Shown here piece after piece: positions 37,922-48,792 of a stretch of DNA of 64,000 bases. Made by a program: the position numbers and the translations under genes. Each line of letters starts with the position of its first letter. The first letter of the stretch is position 1. The notes beneath the pieces are model-generated. The model searched no databases. It was not told the origin of the DNA and worked only from the letters and a program-made list of their open reading frames with translations. The stretch is from Gulosibacter sp. 10 (GTDB lineage Bacteria; Actinomycetota; Actinomycetes; Actinomycetales; Microbacteriaceae), in the NCBI RefSeq assembly GCF_900163695.1, contig NZ_FUIC01000053.1:62001-126000 (forward strand). The letters are read 5' to 3'.

Positions 37922-38600
37922 GCGACGAATAGCGCCGCCGTCCGCATATCCACCACCGCCCGACCATACAGCCCAACCGGGTAGACCACATCACCAGGCA
38001 CAACCGGCCTGCAGCGACCCCACGACCCCAGTGCGACGCATAGCCGCGCCACACGCATATCCACCGCCACCCGGCCATACGCCCCAACCGGGTAGACCAC
38101 ACCACCGGGCACAACCGACCAGCACCGACCCCAACCCCGCGCCGACCCCAGTACGACGAATAGCGCCGCCGACCGCATATCCGCCGCCGCCCGGCCATAC
38201 ACCCCAACCGGGTAGGGCCACTCCACCGGGCGCACCCCGCCAGCACCGGCCCCAGACCTGCACCGACCCCCAGGGCGACGGATAGCCGCGCCACGCGCAT
38301 ATCCACCGCCACCCGGCCATACGCCCCAACCGGGTAGGCCACGCAACCGGGCACAAGCGACCAGCACCAGCACTAGCACCAGACCGGCACCAGCACCAGC
38401 CCCAGACCGGCACCGACCCCCAGCGCGACGAATAGCCGCGCCGGCCAGATATCCGCCACCGCCCGGCCATACGCCCCAACCAGGTAGACCACCCCACGCA
38501 CAACCGGCCCGCAGCAACCCCGGCGCCCCGGCACGACCAATAGCCGAATAGCCCCGCCACGCGCATATCAACCACCCTCGGCCAGGCGCACGGAAACGGC
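37922..38600. repeat. Tandem array, right block (5 units and 1 degenerate)
   Basis: Unit starts (gcgacgaatagc or close) lie at 37922, 38033, 38153, 38275 and 38425, with a degenerate one near 38531. Spacings are 111, 120, 122, 150 and about 106 bases. Each unit has a head gcgacgaatagccgcgcc, then gcatatccaccgccacccgg, ccatacgccccaaccgggta, and a tail accgaccagcaccgacccc that varies in length. The 38275 unit has extra accagc repeats in its tail. All frames on the minus strand stay open because of composition, but none has a start site or stable frame between units. Confidence 0.85.
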
Positions 38601-38661
38601 GGACGCCCCCGGCACGAGGCCGAGGGCGCCGATCGGCGTCAGGAGGCGCCGCGCGGGAGGG

Positions 38662-40251
<1,590 letters not shown>

Positions 40252-40333
40252 CCGACCATTCTAGGGCGCGTTCGCCTCCCGCTCGACTCGGCGCCGGGCC
40301 CCTCCGCCGGGCGGGGAGCGGCGCGGCCGATCC

Positions 40334-40873
40334 CTACGCGCCGCCCTCGCCGCGGCGGCGCACCTCGGCCTCCACCTCGGCGTCGAGCGCGGCCCGCTCC
40401 TCCTCGCTCAGCGACTCCTCGACCTCGGCGAGCTCGGCGTCCTCGCGCCGCTGCGCCTCCCAGTGACCGCCGTACTCGGCGAGCTGGCGCTTGGTGCGCC
40501 GGGTCATGAGGTGCTCGGTGATGAACGACAGGAAGGGCACGACGCCGCCGCCCGCCATCGCGAGGAGCCACACGAGCTCCCATCGCATCTTGAGCCACAG
40601 CAGATAGCAGGAGACGAGGTACACGACGTAGAACCAGCCGTGGATGATGAGGATCCACAGCGACAGGTTGAACGCCGTGACGCTGCCCTCCTGCACGAGC
40701 GCGAAGAACCCGAACGGCCCGAACAGCTCCGCCTCGATGTGGAAGCCGTACTTCAGCACCATCTCGACGACGAGCAGGAGCAGCAGCACGCCCGTGATGT
40801 ACGCGGTGATCTGGTAGAAGCGCAGGCGGGCGCGGATGCCGGGGAATTCTTCGGGACGGGGGATTCGTGCCAT
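40334..40873 (-). CDS. DUF3817-family membrane protein
   Basis: 179 residues with three transmembrane helices: FYQITAYITGVLLLLLVVEM, FNLSLWILIIHGWFYVVYLV and ELVWLLAMAGGGVVPFLSFI. The HGWFYVVYL and PFLSFITEH stretches match DUF3817, a short actinobacterial family with no settled role. The last 45 residues are acidic and probably coiled. It starts 6 bases after the SURF1 stop, so the two are co-translated, which hints at a link to cytochrome oxidase assembly or the membrane (inference). Confidence 0.88.
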   Translation of the reverse strand: MARIPRPEEFPGIRARLRFYQITAYITGVLLLLLVVEMVLKYGFHIEAELFGPFGFFALVQEGSVTAFNLSLWILIIHGWFYVVYLVSCYLLWLKMRWELVWLLAMAGGGVVPFLSFITEHLMTRRTKRQLAEYGGHWEAQRREDAELAEVEESLSEEERAALDAEVEAEVRRRGEGGA

Positions 40874-40879
40874 GGGTGC

Positions 40880-41818
40880 TCAGTTCCGTTCTGCGGGTTC
40901 GTGCGTGGCTGCGGTTCGGCGGCGCTCCGCGAGCGCTCGGAGCTTCTCGCGCCGGATGTCGTCGGCGAGCGCCTCGTCCGAGGTCTCGACGGTCTCGGCG
41001 CGGTAGTCGTCGCGCACGAGCCGCCACCAGATGTACAGGGCCATGACCGCGAAGATGGCCCATTCGATGGCGTAGAAGATGTTGAGCATGTCGAGTTGGA
41101 AGCTCTGGTCGATGTCGACCGTGCGGATGGCCTCGAGCCCGGCCGGCAGCGCCGTGCCCTCCTCGATCACGGCCCACGCGGAGTAGTAGGCCACCGCGGG
41201 CCGCTCCCACGTGTTGATGAGCTGCCCGGGGGCCATCGCCTGCAGCTGATACGGGTCGTCGGCGCCCCGGTTCGAGGCGGGATCCTGGGGCGCCTCGAGC
41301 TTGCCGACGAACTCCACGGGCGCCGCCCCCGCGCCGGTTCCGGGCGGCGTCGAGACGGCGGCGTCGAGCTCCTCGAGCCCCGCGCGCGCCGCCTCCTCGG
41401 TCGGCGCCCACGCCAGGGCCACGGGCAGGCCGGGATAGGGCGAGATCTCGCCGTCGTCGTCGGCGCCCTGCTCGCGGTAGTCGGTGACGCCGTCCTCGGC
41501 CACGGCGAGGTGGCCGACGACCCACCAGCCGATCTCGCCGTCCTGCAGCCGGTTCGCGACCACCTCGAAGTCGCCGGGCACGAGCCATCCGCTCACGCTC
41601 ATCGGACGCGCGACATTGGTCTCCACCACGCCCGCACCCGGCTCGAGCAGCTCGCCGAGCGGCGTGACCGTCTCGTACGCCTCCGCATCGGCTGGCGTGC
41701 CCGAGGACTCGAAGGCCGACTCGAGCTGCCATTTCCCGAGGAAGAGGAACGCGGTGACGACGACGAGCGCGCCGACGAGCAGGGCGAGCCACTTGGGCTT
41801 CACCATCGTTCTGAGCAA
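40880..41818 (-). CDS. SURF1-family cytochrome c oxidase assembly protein
   Basis: 312 residues. SURF1/Shy1 proteins help assemble haem a into subunit I of aa3 oxidase. Two terminal helices (ALLVGALVVVTAFLFLGKWQ and FYAIEWAIFAVMALYIWWRL) enclose an extracytoplasmic domain (about 40-250) with VSGWLVPGDFEVVANR and WWVVGHLAV. The helix 1 LGKWQL is the family signature. The TTG at 41818 has aggaag 5 bases upstream; an ATG at 41806 is the alternative and would only remove four residues. It lies 54 bases after guaB3. Confidence 0.88.
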   Translation of the reverse strand: MLRTMVKPKWLALLVGALVVVTAFLFLGKWQLESAFESSGTPADAEAYETVTPLGELLEPGAGVVETNVARPMSVSGWLVPGDFEVVANRLQDGEIGWWVVGHLAVAEDGVTDYREQGADDDGEISPYPGLPVALAWAPTEEAARAGLEELDAAVSTPPGTGAGAAPVEFVGKLEAPQDPASNRGADDPYQLQAMAPGQLINTWERPAVAYYSAWAVIEEGTALPAGLEAIRTVDIDQSFQLDMLNIFYAIEWAIFAVMALYIWWRLVRDDYRAETVETSDEALADDIRREKLRALAERRRTAATHEPAERN

Positions 41819-41872
41819 TTGGCTTCCTGGGTAGAGGCGGATGCGAAGCGGGCGGGCCGCCCCGCGGGGCGG

Positions 41873-42979
41873 CTAGATGACGGCGACCTTGGACTTCTGG
41901 AACGCCTTGAGCTCGGTGTACCCGGTGGTGGCCATCGCGTAGCGGAGCGCGCCGAGGAGGTTCTCGCTGCCGTCGGCCTGATGCGCGGGGCCCTTGACGA
42001 TCTCCTCGAGCGTGCCGACCTGGCCGACCTCCACGCGGTTGCCCCGCGGCAGGCGCGGGTGGCGCGCCTCGGCGCCCCAGTGCCAGCCGCGGCCGGGAGC
42101 GTCGGTGGCACGCGCGAGCACCGCGCCGAGCATGACCGCGTCCGCGCCGAGCGCGAGGGCCTTGACGATGTCGCCCGAGGTGCCGAAGCCGCCGTCGGGG
42201 ATGACGTGCACGTAGCGGCCGCCCGACTCGTCCATGTAGTCGCGGCGGGCGCCGGCGACGTCCGCGATCGCGGTGGCCATCGGCGCCTGGACGCCGAGCA
42301 CGCGCCGCGTGGTCGACGCCGCGCCGCCGCCGAAGCCGACGAGCACGCCGGCGGCGCCGGTGCGCATGAGGTGCAGCGCGGAGGTGTAGCTCGCGGCGCC
42401 GCCCACGATCACCGGGGTGTCGAGTTCGTAGATGAACTTCTTGAGGTTGAGGGGCTCCTGCGCGGTCGAGACGTGCTCGGCCGAGACGGTGGATCCGCGG
42501 ATGACGAAGATGTCGGCGCCGGCCTCGAGCACGTCCTCGTAGTGCTCCTGCGTGCGCTGCGGCGAGAGCGCGCCCGCGACGACCACGCCCGCCTCGCGGA
42601 TCTCCTGCAGCCGGGCCTTGATCAGCTCGCCCTTGACGGGCTCGCGGTAGATCTCCTGGATGCGCGCCGTGGCCTGCCGCTCGGGCAGATCCGCGATCTC
42701 CGCGAGCAGCGGCTCCGGCTCCTCGTAGCGGGTCCACAGCCCCTCGAGGTCGAGCACGCCGAGGCCCCCGAGACGGCCGAACTCGATCACGGTCGCGGGG
42801 CTCATCACCGAGTCCATGGGCGCCGCCACGAGCGGCGTCTCGAACTGGAAGGCGTCGATCTTCCACGACGTCGACACGTCCTCCGGGTCGCGCGTGCGAC
42901 GCGAGGGGATGATGGCTACGTCGTCGAGCGAGTACACCCGGTGAGCTCGTTTGGCACGGCCGATCTCAAATTCAGTCAC
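41873..42979 (-). CDS. guaB3: GuaB3-type IMP dehydrogenase-family protein
   Basis: 368 residues, a TIM barrel without the CBS domains of GuaB. It has an N-terminal RVYSLDDVAIIPSRRTRDPE, APMDSVMSPATVIEFGRLGG, DIFVIRGSTVSAEHVS, GRYVHVIPDGGFGTSGDIVK and ALALGADAVMLGAVLARA. In true IMP dehydrogenases the loop after the glycine-rich turn carries the catalytic Cys. Here it reads GFGGGAASTTRRVLG, with Ser/Ala and no Cys, as in actinobacterial GuaB3. The activity is therefore uncertain (IMPDH-like or another guanylate-related reaction). It heads the cluster that ends with guaA. GTG start. Confidence 0.9.
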   Translation of the reverse strand: MTEFEIGRAKRAHRVYSLDDVAIIPSRRTRDPEDVSTSWKIDAFQFETPLVAAPMDSVMSPATVIEFGRLGGLGVLDLEGLWTRYEEPEPLLAEIADLPERQATARIQEIYREPVKGELIKARLQEIREAGVVVAGALSPQRTQEHYEDVLEAGADIFVIRGSTVSAEHVSTAQEPLNLKKFIYELDTPVIVGGAASYTSALHLMRTGAAGVLVGFGGGAASTTRRVLGVQAPMATAIADVAGARRDYMDESGGRYVHVIPDGGFGTSGDIVKALALGADAVMLGAVLARATDAPGRGWHWGAEARHPRLPRGNRVEVGQVGTLEEIVKGPAHQADGSENLLGALRYAMATTGYTELKAFQKSKVAVI

Positions 42980-43020
42980 GCCCTAAGCCTATCGCCCTTC
43001 GTCCGTGCGCAACGGGCCGG

Positions 43021-44271
43021 CTAGACATCCAATCCGAGGTAGAACTCGAACGTCGCCTGGCCGTCGGCCGGGCCCGAGACCTGGTAGACGACGTTGTCGT
43101 AGTACCAGATGATGTGCGCCGTGGACCCCTCCTCGAAGTCGGTCCTCGTGCCCCTGCCGTCGTCGAAGACCGTGGTCTCGTACTCGGGGTCGCCGAGGGG
43201 CTTCATGATCGTGTCGGCGGCAGCCTCCGCCTCCTGCTCGTCCTCGAACTCCGTGGCGGTGAACATGATCACGCCCTTGTCGGAGGTGAACGTCGCGCTC
43301 GCCGCGTCCTGCGCGCCGGGCAGCTGGCTGCCGTGCGTGACCCACGGCTCCTCGGCGTCGATCTCCCACTCGGTGCCGTCGCGGGCCGTCACGGCCCCGC
43401 CGGTGTTCTCGGACATCGTGGCGCACAGGTCGGTGCAGGAGCCGCCCTCGGGGTCGGCCTGGTCGCCCTGCTCGGCGGGGTCGTCGCCACGCTCGGGCGG
43501 TTCCTCGCCGGGAGCGGCCTCGTCCTGCTGCTCCGGGGCCGACTCCGCCTCGCCCTCGTCGGCGGGCGCCTCCGCGGCGGGCGCGTCCGCGCTCTCCTCC
43601 TCGCCCTGCTGCCCGGTGAGCCAGAAGTATCCTCCGGCCACGCCGCCGGCGAGCACCACCGCGAGGATCGCGGAGAGGACGATGAGGCGGGTCCGCCGGC
43701 CCTTCGCCGGCTCCTCGGGAGCCGCGCCGGGGCCCGGCTGATCGCCGAAGCCGCCGGAGCCGTCGGCCGCCGCGAAGCCGGGCTGCGACGGGAGGCCCGA
43801 CCCCTGGCCCGACGGCGCGGAGAACACCGGGTCGCCGAACGCCCGCGTCTCGCGCGCATCCTCGAATCCCCCCGGCTCGTCTCGATAGCCGTACGGGTCC
43901 TGACCGGCGCCGGGCGCCGCCTGCCAGCCGGCATTCGACGGCTCGTGGGGCGACGCCCCGGGCTCGGGACGCGCCTCGGCGTGCTCCTCGGCGGCGCTCG
44001 CCGCGCCGCCATCCGCGCCGCCATCCGGTTCCGGGATGGCCGGTTCCCGGGGCGCGGCCACCGGCTGCCCCCATCTCGGCGGCTCCGAGTGGAGGAAGGA
44101 GGGCTGCGAGGGCTCGGCCAGCGGAGACGTCGACGGCTCCGGGAGCGAGAAGGGGGCGCCCGCGTCGCGCTGCGCTCCGGCGGCGTCCGGCTCCTGCCGG
44201 GGCGCTCCGGCCTCGTTGCCGTCGTCGGGCTGCGGCGGCCGGTTGCCTGCTCCGGGCTGCGACTGGTCCAT
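43021..44271 (-). CDS. Single-pass membrane protein with Pro/Gly-rich cytoplasmic region
   Basis: 416 residues, not assigned to a named family. Residues 1-185 are disordered and rich in P, G, S and E. One helix (about 193-216, LIVLSAILAVVLAGGVAGGY) follows a basic KGRRTR stop, giving an N-in, C-out topology. After an acidic linker (about 220-280) comes a compact 130-residue extracellular domain with two cysteines (CTDLCATMS) and FTATEFEDEQEAEAAADTI, ending YQVSGPADGQATFEFYLGLDV. The shape resembles actinobacterial sensor or envelope proteins, but I cannot name a role. ATG start. It is divergent from the large surface phosphoesterase. Confidence 0.72.
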   Translation of the reverse strand: MDQSQPGAGNRPPQPDDGNEAGAPRQEPDAAGAQRDAGAPFSLPEPSTSPLAEPSQPSFLHSEPPRWGQPVAAPREPAIPEPDGGADGGAASAAEEHAEARPEPGASPHEPSNAGWQAAPGAGQDPYGYRDEPGGFEDARETRAFGDPVFSAPSGQGSGLPSQPGFAAADGSGGFGDQPGPGAAPEEPAKGRRTRLIVLSAILAVVLAGGVAGGYFWLTGQQGEEESADAPAAEAPADEGEAESAPEQQDEAAPGEEPPERGDDPAEQGDQADPEGGSCTDLCATMSENTGGAVTARDGTEWEIDAEEPWVTHGSQLPGAQDAASATFTSDKGVIMFTATEFEDEQEAEAAADTIMKPLGDPEYETTVFDDGRGTRTDFEEGSTAHIIWYYDNVVYQVSGPADGQATFEFYLGLDV

Positions 44272-44437
44272 GGATCCCTCCGGGCTTCGGACGTGGCGGC
44301 GACGCTCACGCGTATGTCGCCTCCGACGCTAGCCGAAAAGCGGGGTCGCATCCGAAATACCAGCCTCGCGATGCATGCCATACCCTTCCCGGGTTTCACG
44401 CCGTTCGCCGCGGCGATCCTGCGGCGGCGGGAAGACC

Positions 44438-44459
44438 GTTCACGTGCGGTTCACCCCGC
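44438..44459 (+). promoter_or_regulatory. PHO-box-like direct repeat
   Basis: Two adjoining 11-base units, GTTCACGTGCG and GTTCACCCCGC, both begin with GTTCAC, the core of actinobacterial PHO boxes. They are 157 bases upstream of the surface phosphoesterase start, in a 344-base intergenic region that otherwise holds nothing I can identify. Confidence 0.6.
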
Positions 44460-44615
44460 CGTCGTCCGGAGGCAATCCGGAGTCGAGAGGGTCGTGGGGT
44501 TCTGCCATGCGGGCGGCGCCTCCCGGCGCCGCGGACGCGCGAGGAGCCTCACGGGCCCGCGCCGATCCATGCCCAGGACGACCGCCGATCGAATCCTCCC
44601 CGGAAGGAAGACCCA

Positions 44616-47600
44616 GTGCCGCATCTCCCCCGACCTGGCATGCACGCCGCCGACCCCGCGCCGCCGCCCGCGCGGCGACGCGCGCTCGGCCGCATCGCCC
44701 TCGCCGCCGCGCTCGCCGGCGCGCTCTTCGCGCCCACGGCGGCCGTTGCCCAGCCCGCGCCGCCCGCCGACCCGGCGCCCGCCAAGTACGACATCGAGCC
44801 GGGCTCCGACGTGCTCATCAGCGAGGTCGCGAACGGCGGCGCCGGCGCCGACAGCCAGGCCAACCGCAACGGCGACAAGAACTTCATCGAGCTCACGAAC
44901 TACGGCAGCGCACCGGTCGACATCTCCGGCTGGAAGATCTTCCGCTGCGGCCAGACCGGCGGCGGCTACGGCCCGCAGGCAGTGGTCGCGGACGGCACGA
45001 CCCTGCAGCCCGGCGAGCAGTACACGACCGCCGGCGCGAACTCGGGCTACGACGTGGACTCGTACTACGACACGAACCTCCACACGTTCGGCTTCGGCGC
45101 GTTCATCGAGAATGCCGAGGGCCAGCGTCAGGACGCGATCGGCTTCTACCACGAGGACGTCGCGACCGACTGCGCCAACAACGACCAGTGGATCGAGGAG
45201 GGCCTCCAGCACCGCCTCGACGAGTCGCACCAGCGCGTGGACAACACGGGCGACGTGCACGCCGACTGGGTGATCGCCCCGCGCACCGTCGACGCCGAGA
45301 ACGTCGCCGAGGGCGCGGTGCAGACCCTCGACAACGGCCTGCGCTTCACCGAGTTCACGAGCAGCGGCCGCGAGACCCACGCGGAGCAGTACGCCGAGAT
45401 CACGAACCTCGGCGACGCGGCGGTGGACATCGGCGGCTACCAGTTCTTCCGCTGCGGCGAGAACGGCACGCAGTACCTGCAGAACGGCAGCCTGCCCGAG
45501 CAGGTGCTCGAGCCCGGCGACACCTATCTCATCGCCTCCCAGGGATCGAGCCTGGCCGGCGACGCCGACGCCACCTACTCGACGAACATGCACTGGCGCG
45601 ACTTCGGCGTGATGCTCCTCACCCCCGAGGACGAGATCGTCGACCGCGTGGGCGTGTTCGGCAACCGCAACAGCCCCTGCACGAGCGGCAAGCCCGTCGC
45701 CGAGAAGCTCAACCCCTTCGACGACGAGGTGCTCAAGCGCACCGACGACACGGGCGACAACCGCGCCGACTTCGCCGTCTCCTCCGACCGCACGCCCGGC
45801 GTGCACGAGGAGCAGCCGAGCATCGTTCGCCATGACAAGTCGCCGCACTCCGGCATCCAGATCAGCGAGATCAACGCCGCCGGCCCGCAGGGCGGGAACG
45901 ACGAGTTCGTGGAGCTCGCCAACTTCGGCGACTCGGCGGTGAACCTCGCCGGCTGGAGCGCCTACCGCTGCACCGGCACGGGACAGGCCGCGAACGGCTC
46001 GGATGCGCAGGTCGCCGACCTAGGCGACGTCACGCTCCAGCCCGGCGACACCTATGTGATGACCGCCGCCGGCGCACCCTCCGAGCTGCTCGGCATCGCG
46101 GACGCCACCTACGCCACCGGCCTCAACCAGACCGAGGGCTACGGCATGATGATCACCGACGCGGACGGGCTGCGGGTCGACTCCTTCGCCGCCTACGACG
46201 TGAACGAGGTGCGCTACTCCCCCTGCGCCGAAGGCCAGGAGGCCCGCAACTTCATCAAGTACGACCTCGGCGAGACCTATGCCCGCGGGCAGGACACCGA
46301 CGACAACGAGCTCGACTTCGCCGTCGTCTCCGACCGCACGCCCGGCGACCTCGTCGAGGTGGCGCTCGTCGACCCGACCGCGCCGCTGGAAGGCGAGCTC
46401 GACCCCGTCGAGGTCGACACCGATCACGTCCCCGGCACCCCCTCGGTGGAGGCCTCGGAGACGAGCGCCGCCGTCAGCGTCGCGGACGAGGACGGCACCA
46501 CCGTCTCGATGCAGGCGCACCAGGCGCCGCTGCGCAGCACCGAGGACGCCGTCGTGCACGCCGGCGTCAGCGAGGAGCCGGTTCCCGCAGCCCTCGAGAT
46601 CGAGGGCGAGACCGTCGTCGAGAGCACGCAGGCGCTGAGCACGGACGGCGCGGAGGGCGGCTTCCCCTTCCAGCGCTTCGAGCTGCCGCTCGGCGAGGAC
46701 GCCTCGGGCGAGGAGTTCATCTGGCACGGCACCGCCGAGCCGCGCAACGAGATCCAGCTGCTCGCGTGGAACGCCGACGAATCGGCGTGGGAGGCGCTCG
46801 CCGCCGCGGTGCCCTCCGCGGACGGCGACGTCGTGCTCCGCGCGCCGATCCCCGCCTCCTCCATCGTCGACGGCGCCGCGAACCTGCTCGTGATCGACGG
46901 CCCTCGCACCGAGGGCGGGCTCATCGACGAGACGGGGGTGACCGATCAGGCGTTCGCCGACCCCGGCCACTACGACTTCGCGGTCAACCACATGACCGAC
47001 ACGCAGTTCTACGCCGAGGGCTTCCGCGACGTGTACCGGAAGATGGCGACCTGGGTGGTGGCGAACGCGGACGACCGCAACATCGCCTACAACTCGCACA
47101 CGGGCGACATCATCGAGAACTGGATCAACGGGAACAACTCCCCCGAGCGCGCCGACCGCGAGTACGAGGCGGCGCAGACCATCCAGCAGTACCTCAACGA
47201 CGCCGAGATCCCGAACGGCATCCTGCCGGGCAATCACGACGACATGTGGGGGCACCAGAACGACAAGTTCAACGAGTACTTCCCGGTCGAGATGTACGAA
47301 TCGGAGCCCTGGTACGGCGAGTCGTGGCGCGATGGCGACAACTCGGCGCACACCGACTACTTCTCGCACGGCGACCTGGACTTCCTCGTGATCAGCCTCC
47401 AGTACCGGCCGTCGATGGAGCAGATCGCCTGGGCCGCCGAGCAGGCCGAGGCGCATCCGAACCACAACGTGATCGTCGCGACCCACTCGTACCTGCACAC
47501 CTCGGGCGAGCGCGACAACACCGACCTCCGCTACACCGGCAACGCCACGGACATCTGGGAGCAGGTCGTCGCGCCCAACGACAACGTGTTCCTCGTCTTC

Positions 47601-48614
47601 GGCGGGCACTATCACGGCGTGGTCACGAGCTACGCCGACCCGGTGACCGGCGAGCAGGTCGACGCCACCCAGATCTCGAGCGGCGCCGTCGAGCACGTCG
47701 GCGTCGGCGAGGGAGACCGCGTGGTGGTCGAGATGCTCGCCGACTACCAGGGCTACCGCTCGACGCAGGTGGACGGCGACCCGACCGCGGTGCGCGAGGA
47801 CCTGCTCGACCGGGACACGGGCTTCCAGCGCCTGCTGCAGTTCGACGTCGACGCCGGGCTCATGGCCGTGAACGCCTACTCGCCGCACCTCGACTCCTTC
47901 GAGGCGTGGAAGTACGACGAGCCGGACTTCCGGGGCGAGAACGCGCGCTACGACGCCGGCGACGACGAGTTCGTGGCGCACGTGTCGCTCATCCGCAGCA
48001 CGACCCTCTCGGCGAACGGCTGGGCCGTGACCGGAGCGCCCGAGGAGATCGCCTCCGCGACTGATGCGGCCGTGGGCGAGACGATGGAGGTGCCGCTCGC
48101 CGCCGGCGAACAGGCGGAGGTCTGGTACGTCACCGCGACCGACGCCGACGGCAACACCGTCTCGACCGCGCCGATGCCGCTGGACGGCGAGGAGCCCGGC
48201 GAGACGCCCGTGCCGACCGATCCCGCGGATGCCGACGCGGACGCCGAGGGCGGCGCGGATGACGGCGCCTCCGGGTCGGAGGATGCGTCCGGTTCCGAGG
48301 ATGCGTCCGGTACCGAGGACGCATCGGGCGACGCCGGTGCGGCCGGCGCCGACGCCGCGACCGGGGCCGACGGCGCCGACGAGGCTGGAGCGGCGGGCTC
48401 CGCCGACACCGGCGCGGACGGGACGTCCGAGTCGGGCGGCTCGGGAAGCTCGGGCGGCTCGGATGCATCCGGCGACGCCTCCGACGACGAGGCGGGCGAC
48501 GACCTGGCCCGCACCGGCGCCGATTGGGGCATCCTGATCGCAATATCGCTCGGGTTCATCGCCCTCGGCCTGACGCTCCGCGTGCTGCGGCGGCGCGAGC
48601 GCGCAGCCGAGTAG
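44616..48614 (+). CDS. Cell-wall-anchored lamin-tail/calcineurin-like phosphoesterase
   Basis: 1332 residues. A signal peptide (about 20-46) is followed by three lamin-tail-like domains at about 55-180, 230-360 and 410-555. Each opens with an ISEVA/FTEF/ISEIN strand and has GWKIFRCG, GYQFFRCG or GWSAYRCTG, plus a TPG repeat end. A linker domain leads to a metallophosphoesterase (about 780-1010) with HMTDTQFYAEG, HTGDIIENW, GILPGNHDDMW, VATHSYLHTSGE and VFGGHYHG, all the metal-binding motifs. The acidic Ser/Asp/Gly tail leads to LARTG (about 1297), a hydrophobic helix and RRRERAAE. It likely dephosphorylates or cleaves extracellular phosphoesters or nucleic acid at the wall. GTG 44616 has ggaaggaag 6 bases upstream. 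Confidence 0.9.
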   Translation: MPHLPRPGMHAADPAPPPARRRALGRIALAAALAGALFAPTAAVAQPAPPADPAPAKYDIEPGSDVLISEVANGGAGADSQANRNGDKNFIELTNYGSAPVDISGWKIFRCGQTGGGYGPQAVVADGTTLQPGEQYTTAGANSGYDVDSYYDTNLHTFGFGAFIENAEGQRQDAIGFYHEDVATDCANNDQWIEEGLQHRLDESHQRVDNTGDVHADWVIAPRTVDAENVAEGAVQTLDNGLRFTEFTSSGRETHAEQYAEITNLGDAAVDIGGYQFFRCGENGTQYLQNGSLPEQVLEPGDTYLIASQGSSLAGDADATYSTNMHWRDFGVMLLTPEDEIVDRVGVFGNRNSPCTSGKPVAEKLNPFDDEVLKRTDDTGDNRADFAVSSDRTPGVHEEQPSIVRHDKSPHSGIQISEINAAGPQGGNDEFVELANFGDSAVNLAGWSAYRCTGTGQAANGSDAQVADLGDVTLQPGDTYVMTAAGAPSELLGIADATYATGLNQTEGYGMMITDADGLRVDSFAAYDVNEVRYSPCAEGQEARNFIKYDLGETYARGQDTDDNELDFAVVSDRTPGDLVEVALVDPTAPLEGELDPVEVDTDHVPGTPSVEASETSAAVSVADEDGTTVSMQAHQAPLRSTEDAVVHAGVSEEPVPAALEIEGETVVESTQALSTDGAEGGFPFQRFELPLGEDASGEEFIWHGTAEPRNEIQLLAWNADESAWEALAAAVPSADGDVVLRAPIPASSIVDGAANLLVIDGPRTEGGLIDETGVTDQAFADPGHYDFAVNHMTDTQFYAEGFRDVYRKMATWVVANADDRNIAYNSHTGDIIENWINGNNSPERADREYEAAQTIQQYLNDAEIPNGILPGNHDDMWGHQNDKFNEYFPVEMYESEPWYGESWRDGDNSAHTDYFSHGDLDFLVISLQYRPSMEQIAWAAEQAEAHPNHNVIVATHSYLHTSGERDNTDLRYTGNATDIWEQVVAPNDNVFLVFGGHYHGVVTSYADPVTGEQVDATQISSGAVEHVGVGEGDRVVVEMLADYQGYRSTQVDGDPTAVREDLLDRDTGFQRLLQFDVDAGLMAVNAYSPHLDSFEAWKYDEPDFRGENARYDAGDDEFVAHVSLIRSTTLSANGWAVTGAPEEIASATDAAVGETMEVPLAAGEQAEVWYVTATDADGNTVSTAPMPLDGEEPGETPVPTDPADADADAEGGADDGASGSEDASGSEDASGTEDASGDAGAAGADAATGADGADEAGAAGSADTGADGTSESGGSGSSGGSDASGDASDDEAGDDLARTGADWGILIAISLGFIALGLTLRVLRRRERAAE

Positions 48615-48630
48615 CCCGTACGGATGCGCG

Positions 48631-48664
48631 GGAGGGGTCGGAGGAGCAGTCCTCCGGCCCCTCC
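48631..48664 (+). terminator. Terminator of the surface phosphoesterase gene
   Basis: ggaggggtcggagga (48631-48645) pairs with tcctccggcccctcc (48650-48664) with a single mismatch and a 4-base loop, 17 bases after the stop. Confidence 0.85.
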
Positions 48665-48792
48665 CGACGTTCGCACGCCGCTTCCGTCTCCATTCCCCGA
48701 GCGAGGGGCGCTTACTCGAGCGAGGGTCTCGGGTGAGGGGAGATTCGCCGTTCGGAGGACGCCCCCTCCGAATGCGGACACCCTGCATCCCT

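Noticed and set aside
37860-38575. Open minus-strand frames through the tandem array (repetitive Gly/Pro/Trp-rich translation)
   Set aside because: All three frames stay open because of base composition. Unit lengths are not consistently multiples of three, so no frame is kept from unit to unit, and no start site was found.
38601-38660. guaA terminator
   Set aside because: Only weak overlapping stems (cgccgatcggcg and ggcgcc pairs) are present, with no convincing stem or T-run.
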